A stretch of DNA of 59,457 nucleotides, taken from assembly GCF_000417875.1 (NCBI RefSeq), contig NW_006920880.1, positions 786,770 through 846,226 on the forward strand, given 5' to 3'. A program made the translations under genes and the position numbers. Position 1 is the first letter of the stretch; every line of letters begins with the position of its first letter. Source of the DNA: Pseudozyma flocculosa PF-1 (taxonomy: Eukaryota; Basidiomycota; Ustilaginomycetes; Ustilaginales; Ustilaginaceae). The notes beneath the pieces were generated by a model. That model was not told where the DNA came from. It ran no database searches and saw only the letters and a program-made list of their open reading frames with translations. This document shows positions 1 through 10,340 of this stretch, piece after piece.

Positions 1-1052
1 GGGCGACGCCAGCATGCCGGGACGCGCCTGGTCCATGGGGTCCGAGGAGCGGGGCCAGGGGCTCCGGTGGCCAAAGTCGCGCGGGTAGCTGTGGGTCGAC
101 TTTGGGTCCTGGATGCGGTGGTGGTCGCGGCGGCGCGGGTCGAGGTCGTGGTCGGGCGAAGGGGTGCGGGTAACCATGCCGCCGGTCTGGGCGGCGAGGC
201 CAGGGTCGCGGATGCTGCGCAGCACCGTGGCGAGCGTCTGCTCCATCTTTTGAGGCTCTGCTGCATGGCCTCGGTCTTTTGGTTCTTGCCGCTCTTTTTG
301 CCGCGGTTGCTCTCCTCGAAGATGCAGTCGTGGTTGCCGTGGCGGCAGCGGTTGCAGGGCGGGCCCTTTTCGGCGCCGACGCAGCGCATCTTGAGGCGGC
401 GGCAGTTGGTGCACGCCTTTGCGCCGCGGGTCGGCTTGGGCTTCTTGGCGGGGGCCTGCGACGACGAGGAGCCCCCGGCTGCGGCTCCCGCTGCTGCGGC
501 TTCGCTGCCGCCGGCGGCGTGTGCGTCGGCGCCCTTTGTTGGGCTGCTGCTCTTAGAGTGCGACGAGGCGCGCTTGCGCTTGGAGCCGGCCGTCTTGCCG
601 CCGTGTCCGTCGCTGTCGGACGCGCCGCCTGCGTCGTCGTCGCCGTCGTCGTCATCGTCGTCGTCGTCGTCGTCTTCATCGTCGGACGATGCATCGTCGT
701 CGTCGTCGTTGTTGTTGCGGCTCTCGCTGGTGGATCTGGAGGCCTGGCCGTGGGCGTGGTTGGAGTGGACCGCGCCGGTCGAGAGGGCCGAGGGGTAGGC
801 GGGCGACCAGTTGGTGGCCGACGATGCGCCCTGCCGGATCGACGAGAGCGAGGGCGAGGCGTAGGCGAGCGAGGAGAGGGCGTGGCCGTAGGGGCTGAGC
901 GGGTGGGGTACGGGTGGGGTGTGGGATCCGGATGCCGGGTGGTTGGACATGTAGGTGTGGTGTAGGCCCGAGGACGAGGCGGGTGGAGCGCCTGCGCTGG
1001 TGCCGTCGGCGGAACCCTGGCGGGAATGCGAGAAGCGCGGCGGCGTGTTCAT
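1..1052 (-). CDS. Zn2Cys6 transcription factor, N-terminal part (runs off left edge)
   Basis: Minus-strand frame open from an ATG at 1052 to the window edge, about 350 residues; the C-terminus lies outside. In-frame upstream DNA has no further ATG before a stop near 1281. Residues about 1-90 are Ser/Pro/His-rich. A run of Asp/Ser (plus-strand GTC/GTCGTC repeats, about 625-700) is followed by a basic stretch and then a binuclear zinc cluster at about residues 214-243. Its six cysteines are spaced C-x2-C-x6-C-x8-C-x2-C-x6-C and include the motif CTNCRRLKMRC. Behind it lies a possible coiled-coil linker (QQSLKKMEQTLATVL). The family comprises DNA-binding nuclear regulators. The regulatory domain that would identify the target pathway is not in view, so the target is unknown. 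Confidence 0.85.
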   Translation of the reverse strand, partial: MNTPPRFSHSRQGSADGTSAGAPPASSSGLHHTYMSNHPASGSHTPPVPHPLSPYGHALSSLAYASPSLSSIRQGASSATNWSPAYPSALSTGAVHSNHAHGQASRSTSESRNNNDDDDDASSDDEDDDDDDDDDDGDDDAGGASDSDGHGGKTAGSKRKRASSHSKSSSPTKGADAHAAGGSEAAAAGAAAGGSSSSQAPAKKPKPTRGAKACTNCRRLKMRCVGAEKGPPCNRCRHGNHDCIFEESNRGKKSGKNQKTEAMQQSLKRWSRRSPRCCAASATLASPPRPAAWLPAPLRPTTTSTRAAATTTASRTQSRPTATRATLATGAPGPAPRTPWTRRVPACWRR

Positions 1053-1560
1053 GGTGTCGGCGTTGATGTCGGACTGTGAGAAGGGCGGCGAGGCGGTCGT
1101 CGTTGGTGGCGCACAGAGGAAAGGAGGAACTGGGCGTGCGGTCGCGCGAGGGAGGGCGGTGTTGGTCCGAGAGTAGGCCGGTGGACGGTGATGGAGGGAG
1201 ATTGAGGCGAGGTCGACGAGGTGCGCCTTAGCAATGGCGAGCCGGTCGACGGGTTGCGAGCGATGGCTGTGCCTTGCGGCTGGTCACCAGTAGATGGCGG
1301 CGGAGGTGGTGGGGAGGAGGAGGAGGATGTGGTGGTCGCAGAAGGAAGGACGCTGAACCTCGCCCCCAACCGGCTGCCGGTCGGCGCCGAGCGGTGCGGG
1401 CCCGCCTGCCTGCCTGCTTGGGCTTTTTTGCCTTTGGCCAGCCAACAGCGACAACGGCGCGGCGGGCCGGCCCAATTTGAGCCAAACGAGCCGGAGAGGT
1501 CAGGGCCAGCAGCCAGCCGCCAGCCAGGGCCCAGAACCCAGGCCTGGCTCGGCCAGTCTG

Positions 1561-1590
1561 GCAGGGCAGGGCAGGGCAGGGCAGGGCAGG
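1561..1590. repeat. GGGCA pentamer tandem repeat
   Basis: About five to six head-to-tail copies of GGGCA/GGCAG, merging into GGCCAGCCC. It is one of several intergenic GGC/CAG-type repeats in this window. Confidence 0.85.
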
Positions 1591-1830
1591 CCAGCCCGAC
1601 ACGCGGGTCGCCCGACGCCAGATGGAGCCGAGACGCCCCCGCGTCGCCTCTCTGCTGGCCGGCCCTCTGCCAGGCCAGCCCAGCCCAGCCCAAATTGGGC
1701 CGCGGGCGGGCCGCGCTGCGTGCGGTGGGGCGCTTGACAACGCTCGAGCTTGCTCCTGTGTCGGCCGGTTGAGAGCCCGGCTCCTCCTTCTCCACTTGGC
1801 TAGGCCTGACAAATGGGCCGCTCCCTGTCA

Positions 1831-1878
1831 CTGCCCTCACCCTGGCCTGCCCTCACCCTGGCCTGCCCTCACCCTGCC
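1831..1878. repeat. 16-bp tandem repeat, three copies
   Basis: Unit CTGCCCTCACCCTGGC repeated three times at 1831, 1847 and 1863. The last copy has one mismatch. It lies about 210 bp upstream of the HBS1 start. Confidence 0.9.
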
Positions 1879-2089
1879 CCGCGTCTGCAGCTGGGCGTCA
1901 CCTGCCGGGAGCGCCGTAGGCCATCTCGTCGGCCCATTCCGCTTCGTTGCCAGCGAGCCATCACCATTCCCCGACGGCCTCTCCCCGACGCTTTCAGCTG
2001 CCTCTCACGTCCCAGCCTCTGGATCGCCACCACAGCCGCAGCACAGCCCATCGCCACCCCCGCCCCCCGGGTGCCAAGCATCTGCCGCC

Positions 2090-5000
2090 ATGTCGAGGCA
2101 CCGCGCAGTACGCAACCTCAACCTCGAAGAGGAGCTTGCCGAAGACGACTACTACTCGGACGAGGATCCTTACGGTGAGCCAGCGTAGCTGCGCCGCCCA
2201 GGTTCTTGTCAGCCCTGCTGATTGTCGTCGCCGTCGCCGTCGCCGCCACCCCGCCCGCACAGAAAACATCTCGAGCGATGACCAGTACGCCCTGGCAGAG
2301 GCCCTCTCGCAGGCACTCTCGGTCCTCGGCCCATCCGAAAACAGCGGCATCTCGGAGCGCGAGATCAAAGACGCTCTGTGGGACTCGTACTTTGACGTCG
2401 ACTCGGCCGTCAACCACCTCGTAGAGGAAAAGAGCAAAAGAGAGGCAAAACTCGAAAAGGACCGCCAAAAAGCAGGTGAGTAGTCTCCGTGTCCGCCATC
2501 CTCAACAGGCACAGTCACACAGACAGAGGCAGAGAGAGAGAGAGAGAGAGGGCGAGCGAGGGCTATGCTGGTCACGCCCCGTATGCTGCAGCTCTGTGGC
2601 GCGCTATCGCCAACCAAAAGGCGACTCGGTCGTCACCGTCGCCGCCGCCCTCGCCGGCTTCCCTTTGGGCACGCCCGACCGCAGCATCGGCCGCTCGCCG
2701 ACATGCAAACGGCGAGCTGACCCAACGTTTCGCTCGTGCCATGCCATGCCGCACCGCCCCACCGCTTCCGCCATTCGCCGCCCTCGCTCGTCGCCATCTC
2801 GACCGCTGCGCCGCCGTCAAACTTGCTGCCTTCGACCGTGACTGCCGCGAGCAGCGGATCCCGCAGGCACATCAACGAGTGCCGACACGCCCCTCTCGGA
2901 GCTCCAGCGGCTGTCGCTGCGCAGCCGGCAAGCGTCTCCCAGCGACTCTCCGAGCAGAGGCCGTGGCGGTGGCCGAGGAGCGCTCGGATCCAAGGCCATG
3001 GGCCTGGCCGGGCTCGGCCGCGGCGGTAGATCGAGCATGGCGAAGCGCAACCTTGCCGACCTCGCTCCTCCCCAGCTGCGGTCCTCCCCAGCCTTCCGTG
3101 GAGAGGCAATCGACGGCGCCACGCCGAGCTCCGAGACGGCTGGATCCGCGCCCGTCAAGCCGACGTCGAAGCTATCCGCCTTGGCGATGAAGTCCAACGC
3201 AGCCAGAAACGCCAACAACAAGAGGCCCATGGAGGAGGCTGCTCGCGGGCCAGTTGCTCCCGGCGCGAATGTCAGCGCCGCCGGGTCCAGCGCAGAAGCG
3301 CCGTCGGCGTCGCGGCCCAGCAAGCTGGCTGCCCTTGCCGCTGCGAGAGCGAATCCCGGTTCACCTCGCCGCTCCCCCGTCCCTGAGAGGTCCGACCCGA
3401 CGGCATCAGCCACTTTGCCGCCTGCACCCGTCCCTGCCGCCGCCACAGCAGACACGGGCAAGCCGCTCTCGAAGCTGCAGCAGAAGATGGCCGCAGCTCG
3501 TCAAGCGAAAGCAGCCAATAGCGAAAAGGGCAGCGCACCAAAGGGTGACGCCATGGACGTCGACACCTTCCCTGCTGCATCCGACGGGCCTCTGCCGACT
3601 TGCTATGGCTCGGACATCGCCGTCGATGCCCTCTTTCCCCACGCGGCCCAGCGCAGCACCGCGACGTCGTCACTGGCTACTGCGCCATCGCAGCCCGGTC
3701 TCCTCGCCGAGGCCAGTTGTCTCGGATCCGGGCCATCTGGCCAGTTCCAAGTGGCCGGGCCGTTTCCACCGACGCGAGCAGTCCCTGGCGGCTCGCCGTT
3801 TGACATATTTGTCGGTGCCTCGGCTCCTGCGGCTTTGGCCCAGCCTCCGCTAGCCGGCGAGGGCCAGATCGAAGGGCTGCGCAAGGCCTTTGCCGGGCCT
3901 AGCCCCGACGATGTCGTGCTCAAGGCGCGCGAGGGTACGAGCCTAGGCGCACAGCCGCCGGCGATCCGGCAGAAATAAGGGGCCACGGCTCAGGAGCCAA
4001 GCTGAAGCCTCAAAGACCTGTCATGCCACGCCACCCGTCTCCGAGCAATGCAGGCCAAATCGCGCCCTCGCCCTGTCCCTCTGTCTCTGTCGCTCGCTGC
4101 CTCTCTCTGCCCGTCTTGCCGCTCGCTGTTGATGGCCGTTTAAGGCCACGACCGCGGCTGGGGATCGCGTGTTGATGACCAGAGCTACCTTCAATCTCTC
4201 CCTTGCCCCTACCGCTACCCTCCAGCAGCCAAAAAGGCCGCGGCCGCGGCGTCGGCCACCAACTCGGGAGCATCGACGCCCCTTCGGAAAAAGGCGGCCG
4301 TCGGCCAGGCTGCCAAGGCGGCTTCGTCGGGCGCCTCGAGCGCCAGGAACGGCAGCGCGGCCAACGTGTCGCAGCTCCGCACCGACATCGAGGCCATGGG
4401 GCTCGGGTCGCAGCTTCCCCCTGCGGCAAAAGACGGCAGCATGGGCTCGTCGGTGCAGGGCAGCAGCGCGGGGGGCGCCGGCAGCCTCGCCACGACGCCC
4501 AAGGTGGGCATCGCGCACGAACGCATCGTCGAGGAGTACCGCAAGCGCGAAAAGGAGGGCAAGTCGGAGCTGAGCCTGGTCGTTGTCGGTGAGTTGGCCG
4601 CTGCGCGCGCTCCTCCCTGCTTCTGCTGCTGCTGCTTCTGTTGCTGAGACCGTGCGCTGATGCTGCATCGCCTTCTGGACGACACGCGCGACCTCTCTCC
4701 CAGGCCACGTCGATGCCGGCAAGTCGACGCTCATGGGGCGCATGCTGCTCGAGCTGGGCACGCTCTCGGACCGCGAGTACAGCGCCAACGAGCGCGCGAG
4801 CAAAAAGATTGGCAAGGGCAGCTTCGCGTACGCGTGGGCGCTCGACTCGTCGGAAGAGGAGCGCGAGCGCGGCGTGACGATCGACGTGGCCCAGGACCAC
4901 TTCAGCACGCCGCACCGCCAATTCACGCTACTCGACGCGCCCGGCCACCGCGACTTCATCCCCAACATGATTAGCGGCGCGGCGCAGGCCGACTCGGCGC

Positions 5001-6016
5001 TGCTCGTCATCGACTCGATCCACGGCGCGTTCGAGGCCGGCTTCGGCCCCAACGGCCAAACGCGCGAGCACGCGCTGCTGGTGCGCAGCCTGGGCGTGCA
5101 GCAGGTCGTCGTCGTCGTCAACAAGCTCGACGCCGTCGGCTACAGCCAGGAGCGGTACGACGAGATCGTGTCCAAGCTGCAGCCCTTCCTGCGCGGGTGC
5201 GGCTTCGACGAGGCCAAGACGCGCTTCGTCCCCTGCGGCGGCTCGGTGGGCGAGAACCTGGCGGTGCGCGACGAGGGCGGCGAGCTGGGCGCGTGGTACG
5301 ACGGCCCGACGCTCGTCGAGGTGCTCGACACGCTCGAGCCGCCGCGGCGCAACCTCGACGGCCCGCTGCGGCTGCCCGTGACCAACGTTTTCAAGGGCCA
5401 GACGGCGATCGCGTCCGGCGTCGGCGTGTCGGGCCGCGTCGTGTCGGGCATCGTGCAGATTGGCGATCGGCTACGCGCCGTGCCGGGCGACGAGTCGGGC
5501 ATCGTGCGCGCCATCGAGGTCGACTCGGACAGCGTTCCCTGGGCCGTGGCGGGCAACAATGTGACGGTGTACCTGTCCAACATCGACGTCATTCAGATTG
5601 CCGTCGGGTCGGTGCTGTGTCCCTCGAACGCGGCCGACGTGGTGGAGCTGTGCGATACCTTCACGGCGCAGCTCCTCGTCTTCACGCCGACCTACCCGCT
5701 GGTGCAGGGGACGGCGGTCGAGGTGTTCCACCATTCCGCCGAGGTGCCGGGAAAGCTGGTCGAGCTCCTCGAGACGAGGGACAAGTCGACGGGCCACGTC
5801 ATCAAGCGCCACCCGCGCGTCCTCTCCCGGGGCACCACGGCGCTGTGCCGCATCGAGGTGCGCAGCGGTGGCGGGGCGGGCAAGAGGAGCGGCGTGCCCA
5901 TCGAGAGCGTAGACAAGTGCAAGGACATGGCGCGCATCCTCGTCCGCCGCGACGGCGAGACAGTCGCCGCTGGCATCGTCGTCGAGACCCACCCTGCAGC
6001 GCCGGCCGGGGCCTAA
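2090..6016 (+). CDS. HBS1: HBS1-like translational GTPase (ribosome rescue / no-go decay)
   Basis: Hbs1 partners with Dom34/Pelota to split stalled ribosomes in the cytoplasm. Proposed exons are 2090-2174, 2263-2475, 2867-3934, 4229-4588 and 4704-6016, giving 1012 residues; all phases join. Residues 1-100 form the conserved HBS1 N-terminal domain (MSRHRAVRNLNLEEEL, then SDEDPY and ISEREIKDALWDSYFDVD). A long, poorly conserved linker follows. The GTPase domain starts at GHVDAGKS (about residue 576), with DAPGHRDF (about 653) and NKLD (about 714), then the two EF-Tu-type beta-barrel domains to the C-terminus. Uncertain point: the conserved motif SPDDVVLKAREGTSLG crosses the only canonical donor I see for intron 3 (3935), so that junction may be wrong or alternatively used. 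The acceptor could also be 4225 instead of 4228. Confidence 0.93.
2530..2551. repeat. (AG)n microsatellite in HBS1 intron 2
   Basis: About eleven AG dinucleotides inside the 391-bp second intron of HBS1 (2476-2866). Confidence 0.9.
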
Positions 6017-6050
6017 CAGCAAGAGCAAGAGCAAGGGCGCAAAGGATCCA

Positions 6051-6079
<29 letters not shown>
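6051..6079. repeat. GACGCC hexamer repeat in the HBS1/GPI16 3' spacer
   Basis: About five copies of GACGCC in the 266-bp spacer between the convergent HBS1 and GPI16 genes. The spacer shows no gene. Confidence 0.85.
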
Positions 6080-6082
<3 letters not shown>

Positions 6083-6282
6083 GGCCCTGCCCTCTCCCAG
6101 TCATCGAACGCCCCACTCTGCGCTCTCACAAACCACCCTCTGCCCCCTCCCCCCTTTATTCCATCCACAATGCATCTCGACGTCAGTCCACGATCTCTCA
6201 CCCATCCTCATCCTCATCCCCTTTTGCATTTGCCATCTGGGTTGAATCGGTCGGGCCGGGCCTGGACAACGAGGGGGAAGGG

Positions 6283-8388
6283 CTACACGACGACATCGCG
6301 GAAGCGGCGCACGAAGCCGTTGAGGGTACTGCCGAAAAAGAGGGCAATGACGGTCGAGGTGAAGATAATGTTGGTGTAGACAAAGGAAAAGTCCGGAGTG
6401 GCCAGCTCGACGAGGTTCGACGTCGTGTACATCCGTCGTTGTCGCCCTTGTCCTCGTCCCTGGCGGCCTGGCAACAATGCCGTCGGTGCGGGGTCGAGGA
6501 AGAAGACGGCGGGGGCGAGGTCAAAGCCGCGGTGGGCGTCGGGCGGATGTTCGGCGTACCTGAGAAACGCACGGCGGCACTCGACTTGGATGCGTACCGT
6601 GGTGCGCGGGGGGACGACGATGCGCATCTCGAGCACAAAGGGGCGTTGCCGATCCACCGAAGGCTGGTAGACGATCTCTCGCACCGGGTCCGAGGTGACT
6701 TCATCCACGAAGCGGACGTAGGCGTCGCGTTGGTCGTCGTACGCGTCGGCGTCGACGTGCGTGCGCAGCGTGTGCAGCTGCGGCTGCAGAAACCACGGCA
6801 GCGTCTCGAGGTACACGAGCGAGGCGGCGCGCCGCACGTCATTGTTGCGCACCGTCGTCGTCAGCACCGACCGCTGCTGCCCCGACCCGGAGAGGATGCG
6901 CGATACCGCCACCCGCGGCGGCGCGATGGCGTCCGGATACCGGAACCGTTGCTCCTTGGGCCACGTCATGGCGATATTGAGGCCCGCTTTGCCACTCTCG
7001 CCGCCGCTGCCGCTGGCGTTGCTGGCGTTGCTGGCGCTGCTGGCGCTGCCGGCGCTGCTGGCGCTGCCGCTGCCGCTGTAGGCCGAAAGCGAGGTGACGT
7101 CGTACACGTACTCGCCCCGCTCCGACCAGTACTTTTGCCACGCGGCATCGGATGCGCCGCGGCGGGGTATCGAGGCCGAGGCGGCAGCGTCGTCGTCGTC
7201 GTCGTCGTCGCCGTCGTGGCGCTCGTCGCCATCCTCTCGCGCGTCGTCGTCTTCGTCTGGGTCGACGAAGTCGGCATGGTCGCGCACCGAGGGCCGGGCA
7301 GGTCTGGCGGGGAGCGGGTCGACGAGGTGCTCCGAGACGTATCCCTGGTCGTCTGGGGTTGTGACGCGGATGGTGCTCTGGGCGGCGAGCGGGCAGCTGC
7401 GCTGCAGGGTGCGCGCAAACACCGACTCGAGGCTCCAGTCGCGGTTGCTGACGTCGCGCGTCACGGCGGGGCTAAAGACGGCCTGGACCGAGAGCTTGAC
7501 GTGCCACCCGGAGGCGGGCGGCGTGCGGCGGACGACGTGGACGGCCATGCCCTGGAAGTTTGCGCCAAAGAGCGAGAGCGGGTTGAGGAGCGACGCTAGC
7601 CCGGCGTGGCCCTTGCACGGCAGCAGCTTGAGCAGCGGCGTGAGGTTTTCCGTGCAGATCGACTCGGACGGCAGAAAGGCGTGCAGCGTCGTGGTGGCGG
7701 GCGACGAGGCTGCCGACGACGATTCTCTGGCGCCGCTGTGGAAGGCGAGGTTGGGCATGACGGTGGAGCGCGAGTCGAGGGCGTTGAGCGAGGTGCAAAA
7801 GAGGCCGGCGAGGGACGAGGTGAGGTCGGTCCAGTGGCGCGCGACGTCGTCGGGAGGGGAAAAGGGGTCCGTTGCGCTCTCTGTGCCGTTGTGCGGGGTG
7901 TCGTCGTGGCGCAGCCTTGCCCAGAGCTGCGCGCCCGGTGCCACATCGTCGTCTCCGACCTGGATCCAGGAGGAAGCAGCGGCGGCATCGTGGTCGTGGC
8001 CGTGGCCGTGGCCGTTGCCGTTGCCGTGTGGCCGGTGGTGCTCGTGTCGAACGGAGCGCACGGGGCTGCCCCACTTGTTGTAGTCCCACCTTCCCGTGTT
8101 GAGGGAGAGGTGTGCCTCGTCAACGTTGTGGGTCTGGACGAGCTGGAGGAGGGAGCGCGGGAGGAGGTGGAAGTGGGCGCGCGAGTCCGAGTCCGAGGCG
8201 AGGTGGAAGTCGAACGAGGTCTGCAGGCGCCCATCTGGGAGTGGACGGAGGAGGAGGTGCTCGGTGAAGGATTCGACAGAGTGCGACGAGGCGATGCTGC
8301 TCGGTATCGTTGCCAGGAGCAGCAGCAGCAGCGGCAGTAGCACGAGGGGGAGGGGGAGAGGGAGGGCGAGGAGCGGTGCGAGGGCCAT
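6283..8388 (-). CDS. GPI16: GPI transamidase component GPI16 / PIG-T
   Basis: Subunit of the ER-membrane GPI transamidase, which replaces the C-terminal peptide of secretory proteins with a GPI anchor. Single exon, 701 residues from the ATG at 8388. That ATG opens a strongly hydrophobic leader (MALAPLLALPLPLPLVLLPL). In-frame ATGs at 8442 and 8421 would add a basic N-extension. Family landmarks are ESFTEHLLLRPLPDGR, VDEAHLSLNTGRWDYNKWG, SICTENLTPLLKLLPC and NLSLF-type strands in the lumenal domain. A single membrane segment near the end (IIFTSTVIALFFGSTLNGF, about 670-690) and a short basic tail fit the type I topology. Low-complexity Gly/Ser/Ala/Asn and Asp-rich inserts occupy about 7000-7090 and 7180-7260. 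It converges with HBS1. Confidence 0.93.
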   Translation of the reverse strand: MALAPLLALPLPLPLVLLPLLLLLLATIPSSIASSHSVESFTEHLLLRPLPDGRLQTSFDFHLASDSDSRAHFHLLPRSLLQLVQTHNVDEAHLSLNTGRWDYNKWGSPVRSVRHEHHRPHGNGNGHGHGHDHDAAAASSWIQVGDDDVAPGAQLWARLRHDDTPHNGTESATDPFSPPDDVARHWTDLTSSLAGLFCTSLNALDSRSTVMPNLAFHSGARESSSAASSPATTTLHAFLPSESICTENLTPLLKLLPCKGHAGLASLLNPLSLFGANFQGMAVHVVRRTPPASGWHVKLSVQAVFSPAVTRDVSNRDWSLESVFARTLQRSCPLAAQSTIRVTTPDDQGYVSEHLVDPLPARPARPSVRDHADFVDPDEDDDAREDGDERHDGDDDDDDDAAASASIPRRGASDAAWQKYWSERGEYVYDVTSLSAYSGSGSASSAGSASSASNASNASGSGGESGKAGLNIAMTWPKEQRFRYPDAIAPPRVAVSRILSGSGQQRSVLTTTVRNNDVRRAASLVYLETLPWFLQPQLHTLRTHVDADAYDDQRDAYVRFVDEVTSDPVREIVYQPSVDRQRPFVLEMRIVVPPRTTVRIQVECRRAFLRYAEHPPDAHRGFDLAPAVFFLDPAPTALLPGRQGRGQGRQRRMYTTSNLVELATPDFSFVYTNIIFTSTVIALFFGSTLNGFVRRFRDVVV

Positions 8389-8972
8389 GGGTGGAGACGC
8401 CTTTGCTATCCGTGGTTGCATCCTGCGTTTCTGGTGCGGCATGTGCGCCGGCGCCCGCAGGTCACGGCGAAAAAGGGCGGGCGTTGAGGAGGTGTCGGTG
8501 GTGGACGGTGGCCACGACGACGGCGAGGGCCAAAGCTTCCGGGCGCCTGGCCCTCTCCTTGGCAGACACCAACACATGACATCCCCGCGACTCCACTTGC
8601 AAGGGCCGAGGGCAGGCACACAGGGGCGGCAGGCGCGGCTCCGAGTCGTGTGTTGGTGGACCCCGCCAGGCAAGGCCAGGCCAGGTCGAGATTTCTTCTG
8701 GAGCAGGCCAGGCCAGGCCAGGCCAGCAGGCCCGCCTCGCCTCGCCAGCAAAGAGGTGCGGGCGCAGTCCAAATTTCCCCCTGGACCCTTCCAGGCCGGG
8801 CTGGGCGGGGCTGGCACGTTGAACCTTTCTTCCTCTCTCCCTCTGCCAACCACCACCTCGACCTCGACCACCACCTCGACCTCGACCACCATCTCGACCA
8901 CTCACTCACTCACTCACTCACTCACTCACACGCACCGAGTTCCAAGCCGAAGCGCAACGACACTCGCACAAA
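8389..8972. other. divergent promoter region GPI16 / small zinc protein
   Basis: No coding frame supported. It contains GGCCA-type repeats (about 8665-8735), ACCTCG repeats (about 8857-8898) and a CTCA microsatellite immediately upstream of the plus-strand gene. Confidence 0.6.
8901..8929. repeat. (CTCA)7 microsatellite
   Basis: Seven CTCA units ending about 40 bp before the ATG at 8973, probably in the 5' leader or core promoter. Confidence 0.95.
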
Positions 8973-9537
8973 ATGGGAAACGGAGCAAAGTACGTTGCTG
9001 CCCTCGTTGCCCCCGTCCCACCGCTCCATGTACTGATCCCTCCCGCTTCTGCTCCTTTGACCGCCGGCAGGGCACAGCAGAAGCGCGAGCGAAACGCCAA
9101 GGCGGCGGGCGGCGTGGCAAAGTCGCAGACCAAGGTCAACGAGGCCGCCAAAAACGTCATGTGCATGACGTGCAGGCAGACGTTCCTCCTCACTGTCCGC
9201 GAACCTGCGTGCGTGCCCCCCCAGCTCCCCAGCTCCCCAGACCAAGCGTGCTGCTTCGGGACGTCCCAAGCCGACCTGGAGGCAAGAGGGATGCACGCTG
9301 ATCATGATCCTCATCCTCTTTGCGCCGCTCTCTGCTCCACCTCGATCCTCAACCTTGCGCCGGGTACAGGCTCAAACAACATGCAGAGGACAAGCACAAC
9401 AAGGTACGTTCCCTTCCCCCTCCTCCCCCTCCCCTCATCCCTCATCCCTCCCATCTCGTCCCCAAATTGACCCTCTCCCCTCTCTCCTCGCCGTGGGACA
9501 GACACTGGCCGAATGCTTCCCCAACCACGGCAAGTAG
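8973..9537 (+). CDS. small zinc-binding protein, 4F5/zf-met2 (At2g23090-like) family
   Basis: Four short exons (8973-8989, 9071-9208, 9370-9403, 9502-9537) joined at GT-AG introns give 74 residues. The protein begins MGNGAKAQQKRERNAKAAGG, a basic SERF/4F5-like N-terminus. It continues with a single C2H2-type zinc motif: CMTC followed by QTFLLTV, then LKQHAEDKH. It ends LAECFPNHGK. This layout matches the small At2g23090-like family found throughout eukaryotes, whose members have no well-defined biochemical role. Exon phases (2, 2, 0) all agree, and the encoded length equals the family's usual size of about 75-80 residues, so the model is probably complete despite its tiny exons. Confidence 0.88.
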
Positions 9538-10340
9538 GCGCAGCGGGGCCCCCCTCCTAGCCCCTCCTACCGTCGATCCGATCCACGCGCCTCAACCACA
9601 TAGAAGACCCACAGCGCACGCAGCGCACGCACACATCGTCTTTCCAACCCCACCCCACTGTCCTCCCCCTCCCCGCTTTTCCCGCCCTGTAACATGTAAC
9701 GGTCCCACCGCCTCCCCCCCTGTTTGCTTTCCGCCGAAACCCGTCCAGTCAGCCCTCGCGCCCTCGCGCCCTCGCGCCCCTGCACTCGACATCGACATCG
9801 ACACCCTCCCGCCACCGCTGCTCTCCCCGTGCCTCGTCTTGGGACAGTCGAGTCGCACATACGACCCATCACCGACGACGTGGATCACGACTTGCGCCAA
9901 ACGAAGGCGGATGCTGGCCAGAGGGTAGGAGCGAGTAGGGGGGTTCATAATGGACAGTGTTCGTTGGGGGGCGACACCTCACCAGCCGCGACAACTTGCG
10001 CTCCAGCGCGCGTGGAAACCGAGCGGAGGGGCGGGAGGGAAAGTACGACAGCCAGGCGGTCTGGGCGGGCCGGAGAGACGGAAAGCGACACCAAAGTACC
10101 ACGTGGCGAGGAAAGCGAGGAGAGACTTCTAAGGGGGAAAACGAGGGAACGCATAAGCCAATCTCGAGGGCTGGCTTGGCTGGCCATTGGGGATGCCCGT
10201 TGCATGAGGGCGCTCGGCCCTGGCTCTTGCGCCGCGGCGGCGGCGGCGGCGGTGTCGATGGCGGGTGCGACGATGCGACCCGTGCCAGGCCAGCCCGGGC
10301 CAGGACAAAGCAGTGTGGGGCCGGTTGGAGGAGGGACGAC
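9538..10340. other. 3' intergenic region, no gene recognised
   Basis: Between the convergent small zinc-protein gene and SMI1. Long open frames here are by-products of GC richness with no recognisable protein. A short 3' exon of SMI1 could lie here (see SMI1). Confidence 0.5.

Larger units (their letters stand above)
1053..2089. other. divergent intergenic region, repeat-rich
   Basis: About 1 kb between the outward-facing Zn2Cys6 gene and HBS1, so it should hold both promoters. No convincing coding frame. It is dominated by simple repeats of GGCAG, CCAGC and CCCTCACCCTGGCCTG type. Confidence 0.6.

Noticed and set aside
1228..1840. Open frames on both strands upstream of HBS1
   Set aside because: Built from simple repeats and Pro/Arg/Ala-rich; no similarity or consistent start.
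5197..7599. 800-codon plus frame spanning the end of HBS1 and most of GPI16
   Set aside because: Runs across two well-supported genes in wrong frames and is Arg/Gly/Val-rich without domains.
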